64,000 nucleotides of DNA from Aquiflexum balticum DSM 16537 (GTDB lineage Bacteria > Bacteroidota > Bacteroidia > Cytophagales > Cyclobacteriaceae), in the NCBI RefSeq assembly GCF_900176595.1, contig NZ_LT838813.1, positions 5,846,001 to 5,910,000 on the forward strand, in the 5' to 3' direction. This document shows positions 55,450 through 63,538 of the stretch, one piece after another. Below the pieces are notes generated by a model that was not told the DNA's origin, searched no databases, and saw only the letters and a program-made list of their open reading frames with translations. Numbering within the stretch: the first letter of the stretch is position 1; each line of letters begins with the position of its first letter. A program made the position numbers and the translations under genes.

Positions 55450-55881
55450 ATGAAATTTGCCATTATGAAAATTCCACCCCCTACCTGCCAAAAATGTTTC
55501 CAGGATTTTCAAGAAGCTTTGGATGAATTGAGGGATTTGATTGTGGGTTTTAGGAATTCCAAGCCTGATCCAAAAACACAGCACAAAATTATCCGCACAT
55601 TTGAACTTACCCATGAATTGGCTTTAAAGACCATAGGTGAATATTTCAGAAAAGAGGGAAGACCCCCTTTTTCAGGCTCTAGAGATGCAACTGTTGAAGC
55701 ATTTCACGAGGATTTAATAGACAATGGAAAAGGTTGGTTGGATATTATTATAGAGAGAATCAAGTTCAACCCATTGTATCCAGAAGATTATGAATATGAG
55801 TTTACACAAAACATCATCACCAAACATGTAAGCTTATTGGAAAATTTTGAAAGGAAATTATCAAAAAAGCTTAATCAATAA
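55450..55881 (+). CDS. HI0074-type (HEPN) nucleotidyltransferase-substrate-binding protein, orphan
   Basis: 143 residues; a start at the second Met (55465) is also possible. It is an all-helical HI0074/TIGR01987-like protein with FELTHELALKTIGEYF (about 54-69), FSGSRDATVEAF and IIERIKFNPLYPEDYEYEF. Such proteins pair with a MNT-type nucleotidyltransferase in HEPN-MNT toxin-antitoxin modules. No nucleotidyltransferase gene is on either side, and the RxxxxH RNase motif of HEPN toxins is not evident. Confidence 0.82.
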   Translation: MKFAIMKIPPPTCQKCFQDFQEALDELRDLIVGFRNSKPDPKTQHKIIRTFELTHELALKTIGEYFRKEGRPPFSGSRDATVEAFHEDLIDNGKGWLDIIIERIKFNPLYPEDYEYEFTQNIITKHVSLLENFERKLSKKLNQ

Positions 55882-56004
55882 TAAGTGAAAAAGATTCTGA
55901 AAAAATTTTTTTTATTCTCTGTCGCACTTTTGCCAAATAGTACGTCATAAGAATAAGTGCACAGTTCCTCGTTCTTATTCTAAAAATTTCTTTCAAAAAT
56001 TGCC

Positions 56005-57291
56005 ATGAAAAAAAACCTACTTCCACTATTCAGCCGACCACTCAACCTGGTTTTGGCATTAATGCTGTTTTTGGTTTTGCCATCTTGCCATGACGATGTC
56101 AAAAGTACTTACATGTATAAAGCTACTATTCCAGTGTTTTTGGAAATGAGTGATGTGAGGGCTGCAGATATTATCATAGAACCGGGCAAAGAGTTAGAGA
56201 ATCCCGGGAAGATATACATCTACGGTGACTTTTTGTTTATCAATGAGCCAAAAAAAGGTATCCATATTTTGGACAACACCAATCCTTCAGCTCCTGTCAA
56301 CATCAATTTCATTAATATTCCTGGAAATGTGGACCTGGCGGTAAATTCAGATATTTTGTATGCTGACAACTATGTGGATCTTTTGGCTTTTGACATTACC
56401 AATCCTAGAGATATCAAAAAAGTGAATAGAGTAGAAGATGTGTTCATGCATATGTATTCCCATGCTACCGGCAAAATCATCACTTACAAGGATACTGTGT
56501 TAACTCAGGATTCGGAAATCATGTGGGGATGGGGAAGACCAGGTGGATTTTGGATGTTGGAATCATCATCAGATGCAAGCTTCAGTGGCAATAGAGGCGG
56601 TGGTCAATCCCAGAGCTATGGTCAAGGTGGTTCAATGGCCAGGTTTACTTTGATGAGTGGTCATCTCTATGCGGTAGATGAATATAGCTTAAGGGTATTT
56701 GATGTTCTGAAAGAGGACGAACCAAAGCATTTGAAAAACATAGATTTGGGTTGGGGAATTGAAACAATTTTTCCATTCAAAGACAAGCTCTTCATTGGTT
56801 CCAACACAGGAATGCATATTTATGACGCCAGTACACCGGCAGATCCGAAAGTCATGTCGGTTTATCAGCATATTACTGCCTGCGATCCGGTGGTAGTGAA
56901 TGACGAACATGCATTTGTAACCTTACGCTCCGGAATGTTCTGCAGAATGGGAGTAGATGAGCTACAGATAGTTGATATTACCAACCTTTATGAACCAAAA
57001 TTAGTGAAAGCATACCCCATGCTCAATCCGCATGGTCTGGCACTTTCAGGAGATTATCTTTATGTAGCGGAAGGAGAACATGGTTTAAAAAGTTTCAACG
57101 TTGCAGATGTTTTGAACATAGATAAAAATCAATTGGAATTCCTGAAATCGATGAAATCTGTGGATATAATTCCCGGACCAAAATCCCTGATTGTGATAGG
57201 TCCTGATGGGGTTTGCCAATTTGACTATTCTACGCCTTCTGTACTCAAGCCATTAAGCTGTATTCAAGTCAAAAACCCTGTCGTGGTTTGA
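56005..57291 (+). CDS. LVIVD-repeat beta-propeller lipoprotein
   Basis: 428 residues with a lipoprotein signal ending in VLPSC (Cys28). At least five LVIVD-type repeats are seen (GIHILDNTNPSAPV, LLAFDITNPRDIKK, MHIYDASTPADPK, LQIVDITNLYEPK, LKSFNVADVL), suggesting a beta-propeller exposed on the cell surface. A Gly/Gln/Ser-rich loop (about 190-210) interrupts it. Function is unknown; the family is common in Bacteroidota. Confidence 0.85.
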   Translation: MKKNLLPLFSRPLNLVLALMLFLVLPSCHDDVKSTYMYKATIPVFLEMSDVRAADIIIEPGKELENPGKIYIYGDFLFINEPKKGIHILDNTNPSAPVNINFINIPGNVDLAVNSDILYADNYVDLLAFDITNPRDIKKVNRVEDVFMHMYSHATGKIITYKDTVLTQDSEIMWGWGRPGGFWMLESSSDASFSGNRGGGQSQSYGQGGSMARFTLMSGHLYAVDEYSLRVFDVLKEDEPKHLKNIDLGWGIETIFPFKDKLFIGSNTGMHIYDASTPADPKVMSVYQHITACDPVVVNDEHAFVTLRSGMFCRMGVDELQIVDITNLYEPKLVKAYPMLNPHGLALSGDYLYVAEGEHGLKSFNVADVLNIDKNQLEFLKSMKSVDIIPGPKSLIVIGPDGVCQFDYSTPSVLKPLSCIQVKNPVVV

Positions 57292-57370
57292 TCTTCTTAC
57301 CCGCAGGATTTTTGATGAGATTTTTAAAAATTTTCTTTTAAAATTCCGGCTACAAAATTCATTCAAATAA

Positions 57371-57985
57371 ATGAAAACTGCTTTCTTTTTATTTCTGATT
57401 CTTATTTTCTGGCAGGAACAATCTTTTGCCCAGCAAAAGACTTATATCAACCATACTGAAATAGGTCCAATGTTCGGCAGGGTTAAAGTCTCTGAAAATA
57501 ACTTTGACCCTAGAATTAATTTTTCTTTCCAGACATTCAATGGTGCAAGGATAAACAAGTATCATGCCGTCGGTTTTTTAATTGGTCTTGATACTTATCC
57601 GAATTTCAATTTAATACCTATGGCATTTGCGTGGCGTGGATTTTGGGAAAAAGGCAAACGCAGCACCCCCTTTGCGGGTTTGGATCTGGGAAAAGGTTCT
57701 GCAATTTTGGAAAAAAGGGAAGTCAATGAATGGGGCGAAAATTGGTATGAGGGTGGATTTTTATTCAGCCCTTCCATTGGGATTAGAAGAAAAGGAAAAA
57801 ATGGAAAAAATGATTTTACCTGGAGTCTGGGATTTAAAAGACAGCAGGCTTTTTTTTATGAAGGATTCAGAGATTTCACCAATTCAAATAATGCCGGAAC
57901 TGGCCTGCCTCCCGGGTTTAGTTCCGTAAGGGAGGAAGCTTATATTTTCAATAGCATCTCAATTAAATGGGGGCTTGTATTTTAA
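57371..57985 (+). CDS. Hypothetical exported protein, probable outer membrane beta-barrel
   Basis: 204 residues, not recognised as a named family. A signal peptide (1-20, cut near SFAQQ) leads to alternating beta-strand-like segments. It ends in an aromatic strand (ISIKWGLVF), as outer-membrane barrels do. It lies 79 bp after the LVIVD gene and may share its transcript. It converges on another barrel gene across a terminator. Confidence 0.72.
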   Translation: MKTAFFLFLILIFWQEQSFAQQKTYINHTEIGPMFGRVKVSENNFDPRINFSFQTFNGARINKYHAVGFLIGLDTYPNFNLIPMAFAWRGFWEKGKRSTPFAGLDLGKGSAILEKREVNEWGENWYEGGFLFSPSIGIRRKGKNGKNDFTWSLGFKRQQAFFYEGFRDFTNSNNAGTGLPPGFSSVREEAYIFNSISIKWGLVF

Positions 57986-57988
57986 AAT

Positions 57989-58024
57989 AAGGAAAGGCAG
58001 TTCCGAATGGGAATTACCTTTCCT
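57989..58024. terminator. Bidirectional intrinsic terminator
   Basis: AAGGAAAGG (57989-57997) pairs with CCTTTCCT (58017-58024), and TTCC/GGAA (58001-58012) extends the stem inside. T-rich DNA follows on the plus strand (GATTTTATTTTTTTAA). Confidence 0.65.
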
Positions 58025-58044
58025 GATTTTATTTTTTTAATTGG

Positions 58045-58653
58045 TTAATTCCTCCATTTTCCACCACCCACATAAAAGCCGACGGCAATTCCCAAGTAGG
58101 CGTTACCTGTTTCACCGATTACTGTTCCTTGTGTATTAATGAGTTCAGATTTTGGTACAAAATTATAGTCCAATGAAAGCCTGAATTTTGATGCTTCAAA
58201 ACCTGCCCTTAATACAGGAGCAAAAGCAGAATTGCCGGACAGGGTGCCATAATCTTCCGGGTCTACTGTTGTGTCAAAATCAATACTTGCAAAATTCATC
58301 CATCCTAGGCCAGCTCCAACAAACGGAGCAAAATTGCTTCCCTGAGTTTTGAAGTAATAATCATAAGTTAAAACAAAAGAACCATTTATAGCAACCTTTG
58401 CTGTTCCATCATCGGAATTGGAATAAATAACCAAATCCCGTACCATTGACGCCCCACCGATTCTTAACCCAATATTCATATTGTCCTTAATATTGTATTT
58501 AGGTTCCAAATAAAACAAAACCCCTCCTCCGCCTGCCATCGGAACGGTGTATCCTAAATCCAATCCAACCCGGAATTTCCCCATTTCTTGAGCATTGGCA
58601 GTAAAAGTTACCCCAAAAATCAAGACTGCTAAAACTACAATTGCATTTTTCAT
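58045..58653 (-). CDS. Outer membrane beta-barrel protein (OmpA/OmpW-like)
   Basis: 202 residues from ATG 58653 (MKNAIVVLAVLIFG), which gives a clean signal peptide cut near ANAQE. An ATG at 58689 would add 12 residues ahead of it and is rejected. Alternating beta-strands with Gly-rich turns (GVDLGYTVPMAGGGG-like start, YLGIAVGFYVGGG end) resemble small OMP_b-brl porin-like proteins of Bacteroidota. Function is unknown. Confidence 0.8.
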   Translation of the reverse strand: MKNAIVVLAVLIFGVTFTANAQEMGKFRVGLDLGYTVPMAGGGGVLFYLEPKYNIKDNMNIGLRIGGASMVRDLVIYSNSDDGTAKVAINGSFVLTYDYYFKTQGSNFAPFVGAGLGWMNFASIDFDTTVDPEDYGTLSGNSAFAPVLRAGFEASKFRLSLDYNFVPKSELINTQGTVIGETGNAYLGIAVGFYVGGGKWRN

Positions 58654-58766
58654 GTTGTGATTTTTTAAAGATAAAATAAAGTAAAACAAACAATTTTCAA
58701 CCCAATTGAACGCAAATACAATTGAAATGTTTAATATTTGAAAATTGAAATTTTTATTCCTTAGAC

Positions 58767-59483
58767 ATGTTAGAAGTAATTGATTTGGTCAAAAAATACG
58801 GTAAACAAAATGCCGTAAACAACATCACTTTCAAATTGGATGGTGGCGAGGTTGTGGGGTTACTGGGCCCAAATGGCGCAGGAAAAAGTACCACGATGAA
58901 ATGTATTGTGGGTCTATTGAGAAAAACTTCAGGCGAAATCTACATTGGTGGTCAAGACCACCTTTCAGTAGCTGCCAAGAAACTTTTCTCCTACATTCCC
59001 GAAACCCCTCATGTTTACGACCTTCTGACTGTCAAGGAACACCTTCAATTTATCGCTCAGGCTTATGGCGTCAAAAACTGGCAATCTAAGGCGGAAAAGT
59101 GGATGGCACTTTATGACCTCAGTGACAAACAGGACAAACTGGGAAGGGATTTATCCAAAGGGATGAGACAAAAAGTTTCCATCTGCTGTGCTTTGCTGCC
59201 TGATCCACAGATGTTGTTTTTTGATGAACCCATGATAGGCTTGGATCCCAAAGCCATCAAAAACACCAAACAGATTTTCAGAGAATTAAAAGAACAAGGT
59301 AAAACCATTTTGGTAAGTACCCATCTGATAGATGGGGTGGAAAATATCGCTGACAGGATTATGATTATGAAAGACGGAAATATCATCGGCAACGATACAC
59401 TTCCCAATCTCAAGGCCACATTGAACAGTGGTGCAGATTCAAGTTTGGAGGATTTGTTTTTAGAACTGACAAAAGATGAATGA
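58767..59483 (+). CDS. ABC transporter ATP-binding protein
   Basis: 238 residues. Walker A is GPNGAGKST (34-42), the signature is LSKGMRQK, and Walker B is MLFFDEPMIGLD. It looks like an ABC-2 exporter ATPase of the CcmA/NatA kind. Its gene overlaps the permease gene by 8 bp, so they form one unit. The substrate is unknown. Confidence 0.93.
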   Translation: MLEVIDLVKKYGKQNAVNNITFKLDGGEVVGLLGPNGAGKSTTMKCIVGLLRKTSGEIYIGGQDHLSVAAKKLFSYIPETPHVYDLLTVKEHLQFIAQAYGVKNWQSKAEKWMALYDLSDKQDKLGRDLSKGMRQKVSICCALLPDPQMLFFDEPMIGLDPKAIKNTKQIFRELKEQGKTILVSTHLIDGVENIADRIMIMKDGNIIGNDTLPNLKATLNSGADSSLEDLFLELTKDE

Positions 59484-61119
59484 ATTCAGTCTATTGTTGC
59501 GCAAAGATATTTTTATCCTGATCAACAACATCAAGCTTATCCTCAAAAACCCACTCAGGTTATTGCCCTATTTATTTGTAGTCGGGTATTTCAGTTTTTT
59601 TTACCTCAGAAGAGGGACAAAGAAAACAGAAACAGAGGATATTGATCTTGAACAGCTTCAGGATGCTGCAGGTCAACTCGGTGAGGTGAATTTTGCACAG
59701 CAGAATATAGTCGGGGGAATTACACTTTTGGCTTTGGGTTTCCTGATGTTTCAGCTTTACAAAGCCACCAAGAAAAACGTCAGCTTCTTCAGTATGGCTG
59801 ATGTCAACCTGTTATTCACTTCCCCTGTCGCACCAGCCAAAATTCTGATCTACTATATGGTCCGATCTGTATTTCCGGCAGTGGGCGGAAGCTTTATATT
59901 CATTCTTTACAGCACTGCCCAACTCAATGAAATGTTTGATTTCAATATTTGGAACCTGCTGTTGATGTCTATGGGATTGACCCTGTTTTTCTTCATCCTT
60001 TCCCCTATCCGGTTTTTGGTTTATACCCTCAATACCAAATATGGTATTTTGACTTATATCAAAAACGGGGTTTTTGCCTTGGGCGGAATATTATCTTTGA
60101 TGATTTTGATCCCGGGGATGATGGCGGAAAAATTCTGGCAGGGCATGTTTGCCTGGATCGGCTCCAAATGGTTTGATTTCTTCCCTTTGGTAGGTTGGAG
60201 CCGGGGAATCATTACCTATTTGAGTCATGAAAATATCTGGATTGCTTTTGGATTTATTGCAGTTTATGTGCTTTCCTTTTTGCTGATTTTAAATTTGGTG
60301 ATTGTCCACTCAGGATACTACTATGAAGATGTGCTGGAATCCACTAAATCCAACGAGGAGGTCAAAGAAAAAGTAAAAGGCAAGCGGGAAGCTTCGGAAT
60401 CTTCCATGAGCCTCAATACCAAAAAGAAACTGGATCTCAAGGATTTCGGAACCGGTGCAACAGCCCTTTATTGGAGAAATTATGTCCACAGTTCCCGACA
60501 GGATTTCCACCCTCTTTTTGGGTTGTATGGGTTGATATTTGCAGGAATTGGTATTGTAATGGCTGTTCTATCCAATTTTGACTGGTTTAACCATGCCATC
60601 ATTTATGGATATTTGGCCACCATGCTGGCATTTTATTTTCTTGCCGGAATGGGCCGGACAAATGTGGGAGATCTTAAAAAACCGTTTTTTATCCTAATCC
60701 CCGCTTCTTGGCCTTCCAAGTTCTGGAATATCATCAAATTGGATATTTACCAGACTTTGATCTTTGCAGTGGTCCTGATCATCCCAACCGTTCTAATCGC
60801 ACAATTGAGTTGGGGACTGATGTTTCTTTTCCCATTTTGTTTGGGTACATTTTACATTGCAGGATTTGCCATTACCCTGACAACTCAGGTAGGTTTTTAT
60901 GAGGGTTGGGATCGAAAATTGATTAAACCCTTGATTGTGGGTGGAGTTATGTTTTTTGGAATTTTACCTTCTTTAGCGGCAGGTGTATTCGCCTATATCA
61001 TCTCCAAACAGGTGGTTTATGCATTTCTGGCCACAGGGATAGGTATGACCCTGGTCGCAACAGTTATGTTACATGTGGCTTTGGATATTGTGAGTAGGCT
61101 GGAGTTTAAGGAGATTTGA
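59476..61119 (+). CDS. ABC exporter permease (DUF5687/ABC-2-like)
   Basis: 547 residues with about ten to twelve hydrophobic helices in two blocks (about 28-285 and 350-545). A charged cytoplasmic linker (VKEKVKGKREASESSMSLN) sits between them. The order, overlap and size fit the ABC-2-type permease of an exporter. No substrate-specific motif is seen. It ends 98 bp before a compound inverted repeat whose first hairpin could terminate it. Confidence 0.85.
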   Translation: MNEFSLLLRKDIFILINNIKLILKNPLRLLPYLFVVGYFSFFYLRRGTKKTETEDIDLEQLQDAAGQLGEVNFAQQNIVGGITLLALGFLMFQLYKATKKNVSFFSMADVNLLFTSPVAPAKILIYYMVRSVFPAVGGSFIFILYSTAQLNEMFDFNIWNLLLMSMGLTLFFFILSPIRFLVYTLNTKYGILTYIKNGVFALGGILSLMILIPGMMAEKFWQGMFAWIGSKWFDFFPLVGWSRGIITYLSHENIWIAFGFIAVYVLSFLLILNLVIVHSGYYYEDVLESTKSNEEVKEKVKGKREASESSMSLNTKKKLDLKDFGTGATALYWRNYVHSSRQDFHPLFGLYGLIFAGIGIVMAVLSNFDWFNHAIIYGYLATMLAFYFLAGMGRTNVGDLKKPFFILIPASWPSKFWNIIKLDIYQTLIFAVVLIIPTVLIAQLSWGLMFLFPFCLGTFYIAGFAITLTTQVGFYEGWDRKLIKPLIVGGVMFFGILPSLAAGVFAYIISKQVVYAFLATGIGMTLVATVMLHVALDIVSRLEFKEI

Positions 61120-61135
61120 CGGAGGTTATTATCGG

Positions 61136-61195
61136 ATGACCGATGACGGATGTTGGGTTAGACCGAAGACGGAAGACGGAAGACGGAAGAATCCG
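61136..61195. repeat. Degenerate tandem tract (GACGGAA units)
   Basis: GATGACCGATGACGGATG and then GAAGACGGAAGACGGAAGAC form a run of 7-10 bp units. Similar text occurs near 22130-22155 and, in inverse orientation, near 62405-62425. Confidence 0.65.
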
Positions 61196-61216
61196 CACCC
61201 AGAACCCATAAATATG

Positions 61217-61460
61217 AAACCTTTGAGGTCTTCCTATCCGCGACGTCAGGACCTCGAAGGTTTTTTTATTAGATTAAACGAAAAAATGAAAATACCATTG
61301 AGGTTATTTTTACCACATAGTCCGTGTAGATCACATAGCATGATTACAAACTTTTCTTTTTATCATCCAAGAACAAATAGAATAAATAACCATGTGTTCT
61401 ATGAATCTATTTGGTAAATGAACAAAAAGACCTTCGAGGTTAAAAAAAACCTCAAAGGTC
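61217..61460. repeat. Compound nested inverted repeat, about 244 bp (MITE-like)
   Basis: The first hairpin is AAACCTTTGAGGTC (61217-61230) with GACCTCGAAGGTTT (61250-61263), one G-U pair, followed by a T-run to 61267 and so terminator-like for the ABC genes. The second hairpin is GACCTTCGAGGTT (61429-61441) with AACCTCAAAGGTC (61448-61460). The outer arms of the two hairpins are complementary to each other, as are the inner arms, so the whole block is a palindrome of palindromes. The 160 bp between carries CACATAG-type repeats. The rest of 61120-61546 holds no gene; ACATTCTAAAATCTAAAATC near 61520 is a simple tandem. Confidence 0.7.
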
Positions 61461-61546
61461 AACGGGCCTCTTGTCTTTTGTCTCTCCGATACTTGGGGCA
61501 GGCTTTGTTGCTAAAATCTACATTCTAAAATCTAAAATCTCCCCTC

Positions 61547-62116
61547 TCACTCCACCACAATCCCATACTTTAGCAACAATCCCGGCAATCCATCCAAAGC
61601 AAACTTTGCTTTTTTGATCCTGTTGGTTTCGGGATCGATGATGAAATTTTTAGCATGTCTCAAATCGGCTTTTACCAGAATGGTATTTTCAAATATGGCT
61701 CCATTGAGATCCGAACCTTGAAAATCAGACCCAGTTAAATCAGCCTCAACAAAATCAGTTTCAAACAACCTACAGTTCTTAAATTGAATGTTTTTCAACT
61801 TGCATTGATAAAATGAGGTGTTGTCCAACAGGCAGTTTTCAAAGTCAAGATCCAATCCTATACCTTCACATTTATCAAAGCGCAAACCTAAAAGCTTGCA
61901 ATCCTTGAATTTTACTTCCTGCAAGGCAGTTTTGAAAAGTTTGGCCAAACTCAGGTTACAGCCAAAAAATCCACAATCCAAAAATCTGGAACCCGAAAGA
62001 TCGACCTCTGAGAAATTACAGTTTTTAAAGGTACAGGATTCATATTCTCCTTTTTGGAAGATGGACGGCGAGAAATCCTTATTGGAAAAAATCTGATCTT
62101 GGTGGTAGGTGGACAT
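61547..62116 (-). CDS. Pentapeptide-repeat protein
   Basis: 189 residues with about 25 A(D/N)LxF-type pentapeptide units (for example CNFSEVDLSGSRFLDCGFFG, ADLTGSDFQGSDLNGAIFEN), making a right-handed quadrilateral beta-helix. The C-terminal FALDGLPGLLLKYGI resembles McbG/Qnr-like relatives that mimic DNA. A role in protecting gyrase is possible but not shown. There is no signal peptide, so it is probably cytoplasmic. Confidence 0.87.
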   Translation of the reverse strand: MSTYHQDQIFSNKDFSPSIFQKGEYESCTFKNCNFSEVDLSGSRFLDCGFFGCNLSLAKLFKTALQEVKFKDCKLLGLRFDKCEGIGLDLDFENCLLDNTSFYQCKLKNIQFKNCRLFETDFVEADLTGSDFQGSDLNGAIFENTILVKADLRHAKNFIIDPETNRIKKAKFALDGLPGLLLKYGIVVE

Positions 62117-62193
62117 GTTTGCAAATATTTCATTTCTTTTTTAAAAGCAGGTCATAGCCTTAAATAATTTTATCCTTTATCTCTCTTTTTAAT

Positions 62194-62374
62194 AGCGTTA
62201 CAAACGCTGGACTCAGGGTCACGAAGCTACAAGCTTCGGACAACGAGGTGGTTTTTGTTAATTGTTTCTTAAAACTTATTCTTACCACTTCATCAGCCAA
62301 CCCCTAGAGATTGCCACCTCGCACAAAATCCAAATCTAAAAATCAAGCAATCTGAAGTGCTCCTCGCAATGACG
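62194..62374. repeat. Mosaic repeat block, second copy of elements A and B
   Basis: Element A' (62194-62244) matches 20159-20209 at 44 of 51 positions. B' (62356-62374) is identical to 20400-20418, with GCCACCTCGCAC near 62315 matching GCCACGTCGCAC near 20357. No gene is seen in 62117-62500 other than the promoter region of the dehydrogenase. Confidence 0.75.
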
Positions 62375-62500
62375 CAAGCTACTTTCTTTCCACTAACCTT
62401 ACATCCGTCATCGGTCATCGGTCATCAAACAATCCATACCCTTAAACTTTTCCCCAAAAAAATCCTTATTTTTATTTTTCAACATAACCCTATTAACCCT

Positions 62501-63532
62501 ATGAAAGCACTTGTCCTGGAATCCTACAATAATCTTGTCTATAAAGATGTACCTGAACCTGAATACCTGCCCAATGAGGTTTTGGTCAGGGTAAAGGCCT
62601 GTGGTATCTGTGGCAGTGATGTACATGGCATGGATGGCAGTTCGGGAAGGAGAAATCCCCCACTGATCATGGGACATGAGGCATCAGGTGTGATCGTAGA
62701 AACCGGTAGTGATGTTAAGGCCTTTTCTGTTGGAGACCGGGTGACTTTTGATTCTACTGTCTATGAACTCAATGATTGGTACACGCTGAAAGGCAAATAC
62801 AATTTAAGTGACAACAGAAAAGTCCTTGGGGTCTCCCCAAAAGAATACCGGAGACATGGTGCATTTGCAGAATACGTGGTGGTACCCGAACATATCCTCT
62901 ATAAAATCCCCGATTCAGTTTCCTTTGAACAGGCGGCCATGGTAGAACCCATAGCCGTCTCAGCCCATGCGGTCGATCTCACGCCTATCAGTCTGATGGA
63001 TACGGTTCTAGTAGTTGGTGCAGGAATGATCGGACTTTTTCTGATTCAGGTACTCAAACTTTCCAATGCGGGAACTATCATCGCGGTTGATTTGGATGAC
63101 AAAAAGCTTGAATTGGCCCGGAAATTCGGTGCTGACCATACCTTCAATGCCAAAGATGAATACTTACAGCAATCCATTTTAAGCTTAACTCATAACAGAG
63201 GTGCTGATGTGGCCTTTGAGGCAGTGGGTATCGGTGCTACGGTGAAAATGGCCATAGAGAATGTCCGAAAAGGTGGGACGGTCACCTTGGTCGGTAATCT
63301 TGCGCAACAGGTGGAATTTCCCCTTCAGGCAGTGGTGACAAGAGAAATCAGATTGCAGGGGAGTTGCTCCATAGCAGGGGAATATGACAAGGTATTGGAG
63401 ATGATGGAAAAGGGATTGATCGATGTGGATTCCCTTTTGAGTGTCAAGGCACCCTTGAGTGAGGGAGCAGCATGGTTCAAAAAGCTGTATGACAAAGAAC
63501 CCGGATTAAACAAAGTAGTTCTCCAACCCTAA
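62501..63532 (+). CDS. Zinc-type medium-chain alcohol/polyol dehydrogenase
   Basis: 343 residues from ATG 62501 (MKALVLESYN), the family N-terminus. A longer frame from 62357 runs through repeat DNA and is rejected. Catalytic zinc ligands are Cys in CGICGSD and the His-Glu in MGHEASG. The NAD-binding motif is VVGAGMIGLF. It resembles sorbitol and galactitol-phosphate dehydrogenases. The structural-zinc lobe (STVYELNDWYTLKGKYNLSD) has lost all four usual cysteines. The Gfo/Idh/MocA gene starts 6 bp later, so the two form a sugar or polyol oxidation operon. Confidence 0.9.
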   Translation: MKALVLESYNNLVYKDVPEPEYLPNEVLVRVKACGICGSDVHGMDGSSGRRNPPLIMGHEASGVIVETGSDVKAFSVGDRVTFDSTVYELNDWYTLKGKYNLSDNRKVLGVSPKEYRRHGAFAEYVVVPEHILYKIPDSVSFEQAAMVEPIAVSAHAVDLTPISLMDTVLVVGAGMIGLFLIQVLKLSNAGTIIAVDLDDKKLELARKFGADHTFNAKDEYLQQSILSLTHNRGADVAFEAVGIGATVKMAIENVRKGGTVTLVGNLAQQVEFPLQAVVTREIRLQGSCSIAGEYDKVLEMMEKGLIDVDSLLSVKAPLSEGAAWFKKLYDKEPGLNKVVLQP

Positions 63533-63538
63533 GCCATC

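Noticed and set aside
62357-62500. 48-residue N-terminal extension of the polyol dehydrogenase
   Set aside because: It runs through repeat element B and non-conserved sequence; the family N-terminus begins at 62501.
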